Numbered from the stretch's first letter, positions 1 to 7,215 are shown. The stretch is DNA of 8,332 bases from an uncultured Moraxella sp. (GCA_927911235.1 CAKMOY010000097.1:1-8332); one strand, 5' to 3'. Notes: a model not told the origin generated them from the letters alone. Translations and numbers: made by a program.

Positions 1-32
1 TTGGGTTAGTTTGGAAAGAGGTCTATTAAAAA

Positions 33-1409
33 TTACTTGTTAATTGTGGTTTCAAGGTACGCTTGACGTACCGCACCTTCAGGACGGCGAGCAAACTTGA
101 CATCTACCTTTTCAAATGGATTATCTGCTCTAGGTGTAATAGATAGGGCATAGTATTGACCGCCTAACTGTTCAGACGGTACTAGCAAGCCTGCACTAAC
201 ACACGCATTTAAAAACTTTTCGCAATCATCATACGCATTTTGCAAAAAGGCACTCATACGAGTGAGCATATGTTTTTTGATAATGTCAATGACACCGTTT
301 GCGGTAAAGGTGGCAATTTCGGACGCATTGGCTAATCGTAATGCACTGGTATCGCTATCACGCTGAGTCAAAACATCACCATAAATCCAGCGACTTTCAT
401 TTTGATAGGTTTCGTTTAGCACAACAATCACCTGAGCGTCCGCCAACGCATTTTGAGCTTCTTCATCAAGCACCACGCCTGCCATTTGTCGCATATCCTT
501 AAATTCCACAGGAAAATGATACCCTGCCACAGGAATGTGGATAGGCGGAATGCCTTGGTTGTTTGTCATGGCATTTCTAAGCAAATGTTTTGCCAGATAA
601 TCCCCCACGCAAGGTCGCCATTTTTTGCGAGTCAAAATACTGGTAGCCCCATTTGGGCGTGAAATATTTGGATTCCATAAAAAGCGAATGCGGTGGTCTT
701 TTAATGCCAAACTTTGTTGCAAGGCAACAATTTGACGCCAATCGGTAATACTACCCAAATCAACAAACAAATGATTATTAAACTTGTCCATAACCGCTAC
801 AACCGATTCAAGCATTGCCAAATCATCCACATTTGCTAAAGCAAAGTAGTTGGGCTTGTCAGATTTTGCCAAAATGGTACGCACTTGCTCAGCGGTTAAG
901 TCCACATCATTGGCTGTTTTTGGGATTGCTAACACTTTTTGATGAATACGATAATCCGATAAAGTATTAAAAACGCCAAATTCTTTGAGTTTTGCGATGA
1001 TTTGCGTTGCCTGTTCTTTGTTGTAGCGAGTTTCTACCACATCAAAAAAGTCATTTTCGCTATCCATTGCCCCATAAAAATCCAATTTTCTGCTGATATA
1101 ACTGAACTTTTGCGGAAAATTCTGCTCCAATGCTTCAATGCCACCGCCAACATACAACCGACCTGTCAGACTAGTAATTTGTTTATTATCCACTTTATCG
1201 CTAATCACAAGCGAAAAAACAAGGTGGTTTAATGGGTCATCAGGCGTAGCTGATTCTTTGCTATCGGTGACTTTTACGGTCATTTGACAGTTGTTGTCAA
1301 ACACATAATCACCAAGCATAGCGACAACGGCTAAGGCATCTGGTGTGTCTGTATAGCTTAGGGTAAAGCCTTGCTTGGTTAAGGCAAGGTATAGGGTTTG
1401 CTTTTCCAT
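33..1409 (-). CDS. Putative contractile tail sheath-like virion protein
   Basis: This 458-residue protein is probably a virion structural component, most likely a tail sheath or sheath-like subunit. The basis is overall pattern. A middle region around residues 215-300 alternates strands and helices (hydrophobic FVDLGS, then a helix, then FLWNPN). The C-terminal 110 residues run from a W-x-x-GD segment through a long helix to a final strand ending in an alternating ARRPEGAVRQAYLETTI pattern, as in sheath proteins, whose C-terminal arm inserts into the neighbouring subunit. No catalytic motif is seen. The N-terminal 150 residues are not recognised. The ATG at 1409 is preceded by AGG with a 9-nt spacer, but both lie within a strong hairpin (1406-1448), so translation may be controlled. 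It is the last gene of the visible operon, downstream of the glycosyltransferase. Other virion roles, such as baseplate, remain possible. Confidence 0.5.
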   Translation of the reverse strand: MEKQTLYLALTKQGFTLSYTDTPDALAVVAMLGDYVFDNNCQMTVKVTDSKESATPDDPLNHLVFSLVISDKVDNKQITSLTGRLYVGGGIEALEQNFPQKFSYISRKLDFYGAMDSENDFFDVVETRYNKEQATQIIAKLKEFGVFNTLSDYRIHQKVLAIPKTANDVDLTAEQVRTILAKSDKPNYFALANVDDLAMLESVVAVMDKFNNHLFVDLGSITDWRQIVALQQSLALKDHRIRFLWNPNISRPNGATSILTRKKWRPCVGDYLAKHLLRNAMTNNQGIPPIHIPVAGYHFPVEFKDMRQMAGVVLDEEAQNALADAQVIVVLNETYQNESRWIYGDVLTQRDSDTSALRLANASEIATFTANGVIDIIKKHMLTRMSAFLQNAYDDCEKFLNACVSAGLLVPSEQLGGQYYALSITPRADNPFEKVDVKFARRPEGAVRQAYLETTINK

Positions 1410-1448
1410 AAAAATAAGCCTATCGTTGTTAAGATAGGCTTATTATGG
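1406..1448 (-). promoter_or_regulatory. Hairpin covering the start of the sheath-like gene
   Basis: A perfect 12-bp inverted repeat (1413-1424 with 1433-1444, 8-nt loop) lies between the glycosyltransferase and the sheath-like gene. On the transcript the 3' arm contains the AGG Shine-Dalgarno. Four further bases beyond the stem (CCAT, 1448-1445) can pair with ATGG (1409-1406), so the start codon is also in the structure, with a three-U bulge. Five U residues follow the inner stem, so it could also work as an intrinsic terminator or attenuator. The inverted repeat is directly visible; its role is inferred. Confidence 0.6.
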
Positions 1449-1456
1449 CATTGTCA

Positions 1457-2035
1457 TTACAGGGTGTTTTTTGATGTTCCGATTATTGATACTGGTTTGT
1501 ATTTACAAGCTATCTGTTTGATTTTTAGTTTGGATAAAATAGCTTGTATAATAAAATCACCATCGTCAGACCTACCTTTATCTTGATAGCGGATTTTTCC
1601 GTATATGGATTTATGTATACCAATTCTTCCGCTTCTGCCGTCTGGCAACCATTCAGTTTGTTTAGTTATAACAATTTCATTTGGTTTTAGATTTAATAAT
1701 AATTCATGTAATTCATCATCAATGAAATTATCAGCATCAAGATTAAACAATACATCACCTATAGCATTACGATGAGCAATATCTTTAACATAACCACATG
1801 ACCAATCACTACCATCAGCAAATATAATATTTTCAAAATGCTCAATCAATTTTATGCGACCATCGTTTAGATAGTCAGCATAATGTTTTTGTAAAAAAGG
1901 CTTTACGGTGGTGTCGTTAAAAGCAATAATAATTAAATCCACCACATCTGATTGTAAATAATGGGTATTGTGTGGCAACGTTTGTTCTAACTGCCATACC
2001 CTATCTTTACAAGTGGTGCAGTAACTTAATTTCAT
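1457..2035 (-). CDS. GT-A fold (family 2-like) glycosyltransferase
   Basis: This 192-residue protein probably transfers a sugar from a nucleotide-sugar donor; acceptor and donor are unknown. The N-terminus has the CTTCKDR-x5-QTLP pattern common in family 2 enzymes (residues 6-21), followed by hydrophobic strands. The metal- and donor-binding DxD motif is at residues 100-102 (LFNLDADNF), preceded by the AHRNA helix near 87-91. A later GRIGIHKSIYGKIRYQDKG segment (from about residue 136), followed by an acidic stretch (SDDGDF), resembles the acceptor-side region of galactosyltransferase-like members. There is no membrane segment, and it is shorter than many relatives. Its ATG lies 2 bases after the stop of the 265-residue gene and has only a weak Shine-Dalgarno (GGCAAG), which suggests translational coupling to structural genes. 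It may glycosylate a virion protein or alter the host surface. The family call is fairly firm; the target is inference. Confidence 0.75.
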   Translation of the reverse strand: MKLSYCTTCKDRVWQLEQTLPHNTHYLQSDVVDLIIIAFNDTTVKPFLQKHYADYLNDGRIKLIEHFENIIFADGSDWSCGYVKDIAHRNAIGDVLFNLDADNFIDDELHELLLNLKPNEIVITKQTEWLPDGRSGRIGIHKSIYGKIRYQDKGRSDDGDFIIQAILSKLKIKQIACKYKPVSIIGTSKNTL

Positions 2036-2037
2036 TA

Positions 2038-2835
2038 TTAACTTGCCAGCAATGTAAAAACAACACTCTTATCTTCTCGGATAGTTGCATTACCACCAAC
2101 AAGTTGCATTTCGTATTGGGAAATAGCTTGATTAAATTTAGCTTCAACATTAATAGGCGTAGCTTCACGAGTTGCGAAAGATACATCACCACCACTATCT
2201 GCTATAATTTCCACACCACTAATACCGTAGCCCAAACCAGTACTCAACAAATCTACGCCATTAACTTTTAGATATTCATAGCCTTCAGCAAAATATGCTT
2301 GGGCGACTGCATAAGTAGAGTAATTCCCTTGTTCATCGTAATTAGACCCATTAAGAGTAAAATGTATTGTTACGACTGGATTGGTAATAGGTTTGATTAT
2401 CGCAAGACCAAAACATTTAATTGTTGTTTCAGTAACAATTGGCAAATCATACCCTTCTGGTGGCGTGGTACTGCCCACACATTGTTTTAACCAAGTGAAT
2501 AAATCAGTATTTGCCTTTACGTCTGTTAACTCAGTTTGGGTCATTTTTTCAAATGTAATGGTATTTTCACCATTGAGCAAGCGTTCACCCAGATTGCGTT
2601 TTTGTATACTAGACAAGGTGTTTGATTGTATGCCTTTAATTGCAGTTAATTTTGCACCATCTAAATCACCTTGAAGGACAAAAAAAGGTGAAACTGCATA
2701 ATTACCGTCTGTTGTCAATCCAATGGTATTTAATATATATGCTAAACATGTATTTGCTTCCGCATTTTTTGGTAGATATGACGAATGAATAACTTGATAT
2801 TCACCGTCATTAATTTTGTATTTAAGTGCGTACAT
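2038..2835 (-). CDS. Phage protein of unknown function, probably structural
   Basis: This 265-residue protein is not recognised. It has no signal peptide, membrane segment or catalytic motif. The first 110 residues mix strands and helices; the second half (about 145-265) is rich in alternating hydrophobic and polar residues, glycine, threonine and asparagine, the texture of a beta-sandwich or other virion domain. The ATG at 2835 overlaps by one base the TAA that ends the -1 frame extension of the preceding gene (TAATG). A good Shine-Dalgarno (AGGA) lies inside that extension, about 8 nt before the start. The glycosyltransferase follows after 2 bases. Its position between the 93-residue protein and the sheath-like protein suggests a tail, connector or baseplate part. 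This rests on context alone. Confidence 0.55.
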   Translation of the reverse strand: MYALKYKINDGEYQVIHSSYLPKNAEANTCLAYILNTIGLTTDGNYAVSPFFVLQGDLDGAKLTAIKGIQSNTLSSIQKRNLGERLLNGENTITFEKMTQTELTDVKANTDLFTWLKQCVGSTTPPEGYDLPIVTETTIKCFGLAIIKPITNPVVTIHFTLNGSNYDEQGNYSTYAVAQAYFAEGYEYLKVNGVDLLSTGLGYGISGVEIIADSGGDVSFATREATPINVEAKFNQAISQYEMQLVGGNATIREDKSVVFTLLAS

Positions 2836-2918
2836 TATGGTGTTCCTGTTAAAGTGATATAGCTCGGTTTTCTGGTATTGGTATTATTAGACCCCTTATT
2901 ATCATCAGGGGCAACTAC
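2835..2918 (-). other. -1 frame extension of the 93-residue gene
   Basis: If ribosomes slip back one base at 2924-2918, translation passes the TAG at 2917-2915. It then adds 27 residues, starting VVAPDDNKGS and ending SYITLTGTP, before a TAA at 2837-2835. The segment has no internal stop, is hydrophilic and ends exactly at the ATG of the 265-residue gene with a one-base overlap, as expected of a genuine gene end. The product would be 120 residues. The alternative explanation is a single-base deletion in the A-run, by mutation or sequencing error, in which case the 120-residue form is simply the original gene. Confidence 0.6.
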
Positions 2919-2924
2919 TTTCCC
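2892..2924 (-). other. Candidate programmed -1 ribosomal frameshift site
   Basis: The zero-frame codons read GTG GGA AAG TAG, so G-GGA-AAG is a canonical X-XXY-YYZ heptamer in the correct phase. GGGAAAG is also the known slippery sequence of the lambda G/GT tail-assembly genes. After it come 6 nt (TAGTTG), then a stem of CCCCT (2911-2907) and AGGGG (2896-2892) with a 10-nt loop, which a flanking G-U pair can lengthen by one. Slippery heptamer, adjacent stop, spacer length and downstream hairpin all fit the standard arrangement. Function is inferred; the elements are directly visible. Confidence 0.6.
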
Positions 2925-3196
2925 ACAGGTTTACCAATCCGCATAACCGTCAATTCCGTAATCCTACGAGCAAAAGCATCTTCCACCGCTAGATAATCCG
3001 CATTACTACTATCAAACCCCAAAAGTGCTTGATAATTATCACGAGTAACTTTAAATGGACGACCCATAATGCCACGTTTAAAACGCCCTACAATGGTCGC
3101 TTTTGTCAGCCTACTTGGATTGGCGGTTTCTGATAAATCTTTTTCACCTTGGTACTGAATGCCGACCGCTTCGCCCAAAATTTTTGATTCGATCAT
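2915..3196 (-). CDS. Small phage protein, zero-frame product of a frameshift gene
   Basis: This 93-residue protein is not firmly recognised. Residues 30-90 have a pattern seen in the N-terminal domain of contractile tail sheaths: a TIVGRFKRG strand, GRPFKVT, a helix with LLGFDSSNADY, then ITELTVMRIG. It may therefore be a small tail-related or sheath-like domain protein. A tail-assembly chaperone is also possible because of the frameshift signal at its end. The start ATG at 3196 overlaps the stop of the 152-residue gene (ATGA) and has a strong GGGGG sequence 6 nt before it. The zero frame ends with TAG directly after the slippery GGGAAAG, and a longer form is probably made. That it is a gene is well supported; its role is not. 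Confidence 0.7.
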   Translation of the reverse strand: MIESKILGEAVGIQYQGEKDLSETANPSRLTKATIVGRFKRGIMGRPFKVTRDNYQALLGFDSSNADYLAVEDAFARRITELTVMRIGKPVGK

Positions 3197-3651
3197 AAAT
3201 CACCCCCAATCACAAGGCAGTTACCATGCAAATAATTTAACTGCTTTAAATTACCGACAATACGCTCTTTACTAACGGTTAAAACAATTTCGGTCATCTC
3301 ACCACTTTTTAACAAGGTGCGAGTAGCAGGCTCAAGAAAATCACGGCTTGCATTATTGATAACAGTGATTGTGTTTTTAGGTTCAATCGTTGTTACGTCA
3401 TTGATTGCCGAATTAATCTCACTTTCTTCTGTTGCAAGGCTTGCAGGTTCTTTAATCGCTTCAACAGGCGTGTTGTCAGTTTGGATTTCATCATCAGCGT
3501 GATTTTCTGTAACATCGTCAGTATCAGTAACATCGTTATCTTGCGTGATGTTGACATCTTGATTGTCCAACACGTCAGTATTAGAGACATCGTTTTCAAT
3601 GGTTGTTGTATCTGGTGCTTCAGTTGTTTTGCGTCTTGTTGTTTTTGCCAT
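3193..3651 (-). CDS. Acidic low-complexity phage protein after the capsid gene
   Basis: This 152-residue protein has two parts. Residues 1-10 are basic (KTTRRK). Residues 11-85 are a low-complexity stretch rich in Asp, Asn, Thr and Glu, very likely disordered. The last 60 residues (from about TITVINNAS) form a compact-looking domain with three strand-like segments and a helix, ending in CLVIGGDL. No known motif was recognised. The start at 3651 has an excellent Shine-Dalgarno (AAGGGG) 7 nt upstream. The stop overlaps the start of the next gene by ATGA. Placed directly after the probable major capsid gene, it may be a small head-completion or head-tail joining protein with a flexible N-terminal arm. 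This role is inferred from order only. Confidence 0.6.
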   Translation of the reverse strand: MAKTTRRKTTEAPDTTTIENDVSNTDVLDNQDVNITQDNDVTDTDDVTENHADDEIQTDNTPVEAIKEPASLATEESEINSAINDVTTIEPKNTITVINNASRDFLEPATRTLLKSGEMTEIVLTVSKERIVGNLKQLNYLHGNCLVIGGDL

Positions 3652-3673
3652 AAAATTTCCCCTTTTTTAAAAC

Positions 3674-3697
3674 ACCTACCGTCAAATAACGATAGGT
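3674..3697 (-). terminator. Hairpin after the capsid gene, weak terminator or attenuator
   Basis: A 9-bp stem (3689-3697 with 3674-3682, one G-U pair, 6-nt loop) lies in the gap between the capsid gene and the 152-residue gene. On the transcript it is followed by GUUUU and then an A-run, so the U-tract is short. It could lower expression of the downstream genes relative to the abundant capsid protein, or protect the capsid mRNA from 3' decay. Confidence 0.45.
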
Positions 3698-3716
3698 ATT
3701 GGATTATTACTGCTTA

Positions 3717-5609
3717 TTAAATACTTGGTAAATTAATCATTTGAATTAAAATACCCTGATTGTTAAACATCGGATTTGGATTGCGGTCAGCCCCCATGCG
3801 AGCATATACAGAGACTTTTTCTTCAAACTCTGGAGCACCATAGTTCATTGGCAATACCATCGGCGAAACAGCAGTATGACCCACAAACGGCGAATGGCTT
3901 GGCGTACTTGGGCGTGGCAACAACAAAGCCGTTGCGGTGGTGGTAGCACCTGCTTCATCAAGCCAACCTAAACTACTAGGCACATAATAAACGTGTGTAC
4001 CGTCTTTTAAAGCACCAATACGATAAATACTAGAATTATCGCCATAGCTGACATTGGTAGCCGTCCATTCAGTCGCAGGCAGTGATGTAAACACATTTGC
4101 ACCTTGTTCACCGACAAAAATATCCACCGCCCCAACTGGGAAGTTTAATTCTTGAGACAACTTGGCACGAGATTGGGTGATTTTGGTGCGAATTGCCGAA
4201 AATACATCAAAGAAGTTGGTATATTGCACGCCTGTTTTTTGAGCATCAAAGGTAATGGTACGACCAGATTGTTGCAGACTTGACAACACCTGTTCACGCA
4301 ATAGACGGGCATTTTGTTCAAGGAAATATTTATTTTGAATAATGGCAACTACCGCACTATGCCAATCCAATTTTAGCTCATTACGCATTTGGGTAACGGC
4401 ATCAATGGTTGCAGTTGCTTTAGCACGCATAGGGCTTGCATACACACTGGCGGTGCTAAAAGTCATATCTAGACCTGGTGCGTCTAAGATATAACCACGT
4501 CCATTGGCATCTTTACGCTCATAATCAAAAATCACCTGCACATGAACTTCGGTATCTTGTGGTTCGGTGTAAGAGCCATCAAAGGTAACCGTAACTTTAT
4601 GATTATCAAGGTCAGCTGTACCAGTTTGGACAAGGTATTGTTTGCCGTCAATCGTAATTGGTTTATCACCAATCGGATTTAACTTGGTCGTACCGCCATG
4701 CGTGGCATGACTGCGGTAATGGTCATTGGCAACTTCTACGCCTTTTACCATGATTTTGACACGCCCGCCCAAAAATGGGGCTTTAATGGTGCTGGTATCA
4801 GGTTTAAAGCCGATAGAATGATTGGCATTGACCACCTTGTTATAACCAACATGAACATCAACGCTAAACGTTGTCCCTGCTTTTTCCATTTGCAAGGTAT
4901 GGCGGTTTTCAAGGTAGGGCATACCTGCCTTATCACCGTCAATATATTCGCCTTTTTTCATCGCCCCCATACGCATATTGGTAACACTGCGACCATAGAC
5001 TAACGGCACTTCATTTGAGCCTGTTGGGTTTGGCAGTTGGGCTACGATTGGCAAACTGTTGGCAATGGCGGTAAAAATCGTTACCGTAATCTGAGCAGGT
5101 ACAACCGATAATGCTTCATGGTGGTCAAATGATAGGCTATCTAACATTTGTTGAACTTTTGGGTCTTCAGAATGTTCAGTACAGCTATTCACTGCTCGGT
5201 ACAGAGCGTCCAAAATCACATGGGCAGGTGCGGTATCACCGCCATTACGTTTGGCATATTCCGCCATGCCCAGCTCAATACCGTCAAAAATTGCTTGTGA
5301 GCCGATAACATGGCTAAGTTTTTCTTGCTTGTCAGCGGATAAATTATCAAAACCTGTATCGGTGTTTTGTAAAAAGGCATCGGCGGTTTTAATCACTTTG
5401 CTATTAAGCAGTTTTTTTAATGGGTCTGGCAAACGGTGTTCACCGACTGCTTCACCCATAGGGTGCTGTTTGACAAGGCTGTCAAAGGCTTGTAATGCAC
5501 TTTGTTCTTTGCGTTTTTGGCTAAAGTCGGTTAAAAACGCTTGGGTTTTACGGACTTGTTCGGCGGCTGCTGTGGCAAATGCCTGAGCATCTTTGGTACT
5601 GTATGTCAT
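3717..5609 (-). CDS. Probable major capsid protein
   Basis: This 630-residue protein is the best candidate for the major head subunit. The first 165 residues are helical and charged, suggesting a scaffold-like N-terminal domain that may be cleaved in maturation. From about residue 170 comes a region with PIVAQLPNPTGSNEVPLVYGRS and DGDKAGMPYLENRH (about 223-237), a pattern found in large phage capsid subunits. A beta-rich insertion (about 260-370) precedes a long helix with a QNKYFLEQNARLLREQV segment, a spine-helix candidate, and a C-terminal P-domain-like part (VDIFVGEQGANVF, LPMNYGAPEFEEKVSVYARMGADRNP). The ATG at 5609 has AGGA 7 nt upstream. It is the largest gene here and is flanked by hypothetical phage genes with a hairpin behind it. 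The HK97-like assignment is from pattern and context; no portal or protease gene is in the window to confirm it. Confidence 0.7.
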   Translation of the reverse strand: MTYSTKDAQAFATAAAEQVRKTQAFLTDFSQKRKEQSALQAFDSLVKQHPMGEAVGEHRLPDPLKKLLNSKVIKTADAFLQNTDTGFDNLSADKQEKLSHVIGSQAIFDGIELGMAEYAKRNGGDTAPAHVILDALYRAVNSCTEHSEDPKVQQMLDSLSFDHHEALSVVPAQITVTIFTAIANSLPIVAQLPNPTGSNEVPLVYGRSVTNMRMGAMKKGEYIDGDKAGMPYLENRHTLQMEKAGTTFSVDVHVGYNKVVNANHSIGFKPDTSTIKAPFLGGRVKIMVKGVEVANDHYRSHATHGGTTKLNPIGDKPITIDGKQYLVQTGTADLDNHKVTVTFDGSYTEPQDTEVHVQVIFDYERKDANGRGYILDAPGLDMTFSTASVYASPMRAKATATIDAVTQMRNELKLDWHSAVVAIIQNKYFLEQNARLLREQVLSSLQQSGRTITFDAQKTGVQYTNFFDVFSAIRTKITQSRAKLSQELNFPVGAVDIFVGEQGANVFTSLPATEWTATNVSYGDNSSIYRIGALKDGTHVYYVPSSLGWLDEAGATTTATALLLPRPSTPSHSPFVGHTAVSPMVLPMNYGAPEFEEKVSVYARMGADRNPNPMFNNQGILIQMINLPSI

Positions 5610-5701
5610 ATCAATTTCCTATTTAACTAAAGGTAATCACATGATAAAACCTTACAAATAGGTGATTTTGGCGTGTCCGTTTTTTAGATTATCAATAATT
5701 C

Positions 5702-6271
5702 TTAGTCTAAGGCTTTCACATCTTTTAATTTGCTTTCATCAAATATAGGCAAAAAGTCCAGATTAAACTTTTGATTAAACACATATTTTGCCCCAAAGTC
5801 CGACATAATACTTGAACCAGTTCGCCCAACACATTCAAAATACAGATAATCATCTTTAGCGAGCAAGGCACAAAACAAGTCGCCTTTTTTAGGTTTCCAG
5901 TCTGGCATTTGCATTAAGCGTTCACGCCCTTTTAGATTTGGGTTAAATGGTTCAATCTGCCCTGCAATCATCACTTCATCAGTGGTAATCGCCAAATCAT
6001 TATCCAAAATTGCACCACCGATAAACTGCTCAATCGTCATCATGGCAAAGCCCAACGGCTCATAGTCAAAGGCGTGTTCATCTGCGTTACTGGCAACGCC
6101 TAGCCCTGCCCATGTTTCATCAGTGCGATTGTCAAAAAAACTGTCGGTAATCGGTACAATCACACGTTTAAAGGCATAAGCAGGGATAGATTGCAAACTT
6201 TGTAATACGATAGAACGGCTGGCAATCCGTCTGCCGTTTGCGACTAAATGTGGTTCTTGTCTGATACTCAT
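5702..6271 (-). CDS. Phage protein of unknown function upstream of the capsid gene
   Basis: This 189-residue protein is not recognised. It is soluble, with no membrane segment or enzyme motif. Residues 30-110 contain several strand-like segments (RVIVPITDSFF, AGLGVAS, FAMMTIEQFIGGAIL), followed by a beta-rich stretch DWKPKKGDLFCALL and YLYFECVGRTG near 120-155. The last part resembles small beta-barrel virion proteins in which a ligand or surface loop follows KKGD. Its ATG is 2 bases after the stop of the SWIM-type gene and has GGGAG about 9 nt upstream, inside that gene's last codons. Position directly before the probable capsid gene suggests a head protein, such as a decoration or head-completion factor. 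The role is inference. Confidence 0.6.
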   Translation of the reverse strand: MSIRQEPHLVANGRRIASRSIVLQSLQSIPAYAFKRVIVPITDSFFDNRTDETWAGLGVASNADEHAFDYEPLGFAMMTIEQFIGGAILDNDLAITTDEVMIAGQIEPFNPNLKGRERLMQMPDWKPKKGDLFCALLAKDDYLYFECVGRTGSSIMSDFGAKYVFNQKFNLDFLPIFDESKLKDVKALD

Positions 6272-6273
6272 CG

Positions 6274-7215
6274 TTATTTTCTCCCATTTCTAAACGGTAC
6301 TTGCCCACGCTGATAATTTTCAAAGGCTCGCTGTTGCTCAGGGCTAAACTGAATGCCGACCGCTTGCATTTGTCGCATAACTTGATATTGTTGTTGTGTT
6401 GGCATGGGTTCTAAGGTTTGCATGGCAAGTTTTAACTGTTTTTGTATTTTTTTCACGATTTTTTTACGATAGTGTTCAGCACGTCTAGGGTCAGCTTGAA
6501 ACTCGGCTTCTCGTGTTATCTGCTCACGGCTCAATCGCTGTGAATGATGTTTGCCGTCCCCTTTTTTCAAGTCCTGTTTAACATACTGTTTAATCTTTTC
6601 AACCGTTGTACCAGATGTTAGCGTTTGCATCACTCGTAAAACGTGCTTACACGCAACCCCTGTTAATTGGGGATTTCGTGTACTAGGATAACGGTTCTCA
6701 TACGCCCCAAAATTAAACTTGCCAACACTGGCAATATAACGATACCAGTATTGATGCCGTCCGCAGTCGCAATCAAATTTGATTTTGCCATGCTCCAGTA
6801 GATTTTTGATTTCTCGGTAGGTTGGCAAGTTTTTGCGTCCAATCAATAGTTGGGGCATATCTAACAATTCAACCGTTACCGTGTGATTTTGGCTTTTGCT
6901 TTCAGGCCCTGCATTGGTCAAAAAATACAACACATTGCCTTTTCGTTTAAACACGGTTGCCAAAAAAATCTGCTCATTGGCTCGTTTAATATCTACTTGG
7001 CGAGATTGGTTAATAACCTGTGTCGGTGAAATACCGCCTGTAAAGTGCTTTGACGCTTTTTTGACATTTTCCACAAAATATTGCAAAATGGCAGGGGATA
7101 GGGCATTGTCTTGTAAGGATAGGTTTACTTTGGTTTTACCTAAAGTGAAATCTAATAAAGCATTGCTATCTATGCCTGCATTCGCTTTGGCGTTTTTTAT
7201 CAGCTTTTGTAACTT
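6274..7215 (-). CDS. SWIM-like zinc-finger phage protein
   Basis: The protein carries a CxC...CxH zinc-binding pattern of the SWIM type. Counting from the TTG codon at 7086, the ligands are C106, C108, C146 and H148 (FDCDCGRH and GVACKHVLRVM), with 37 residues between the pairs. The C-terminal 110 residues are basic and helical with Gln/Arg-rich segments (KKIVKKIQKQLK). SWIM domains are generally linked to DNA or protein binding, so packaging, head assembly or nucleic-acid contact is possible. The first usual start codon is TTG at 7086, without a Shine-Dalgarno. The frame is open back to 7215, and the extra 43 codons read like normal protein (NAKANAGIDSNALLDF). The true N-terminus is therefore earlier: either a CTG at 7203 overlapping the upstream TGA, or fusion with the 74-residue frame. 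The 189-residue gene follows after 2 bases. Confidence 0.65.
   Translation of the reverse strand, partial: KLQKLIKNAKANAGIDSNALLDFTLGKTKVNLSLQDNALSPAILQYFVENVKKASKHFTGGISPTQVINQSRQVDIKRANEQIFLATVFKRKGNVLYFLTNAGPESKSQNHTVTVELLDMPQLLIGRKNLPTYREIKNLLEHGKIKFDCDCGRHQYWYRYIASVGKFNFGAYENRYPSTRNPQLTGVACKHVLRVMQTLTSGTTVEKIKQYVKQDLKKGDGKHHSQRLSREQITREAEFQADPRRAEHYRKKIVKKIQKQLKLAMQTLEPMPTQQQYQVMRQMQAVGIQFSPEQQRAFENYQRGQVPFRNGRK

Noticed and set aside
453..1232. Plus-strand open frames opposite the sheath-like gene
   Set aside because: They have no Shine-Dalgarno or recognisable protein pattern and lie entirely antisense to a convincing gene. Similar antisense frames opposite the capsid and SWIM-like genes were dismissed for the same reason.
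1466..1474. In-phase A-AAA-AAC slippery heptamer near the end of the glycosyltransferase
   Set aside because: The -1 frame adds only about 8 residues before a stop, and the nearest hairpin begins about 20 nt away, too far for a typical stimulator. A-runs are common in this AT-rich sequence.
2892..2911. CCCCT/AGGGG hairpin as a transcription terminator after the 93-residue gene
   Set aside because: No U-tract follows, and it lies within an open -1 frame extension. It fits better as a frameshift stimulator.
5610..5701. Possible late promoter in the gap before the capsid gene
   Set aside because: TTGATA-like and TA-rich segments occur but no -35/-10 pair with acceptable spacing was found; only the capsid Shine-Dalgarno is clear.
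7191..7197. A-AAA-AAC heptamer at the start of the SWIM-like frame
   Set aside because: It is in phase for the SWIM-like frame, but the -1 frame reaches a stop within about a dozen codons, and it lies after the TGA of the 74-residue frame, so it cannot join the two.
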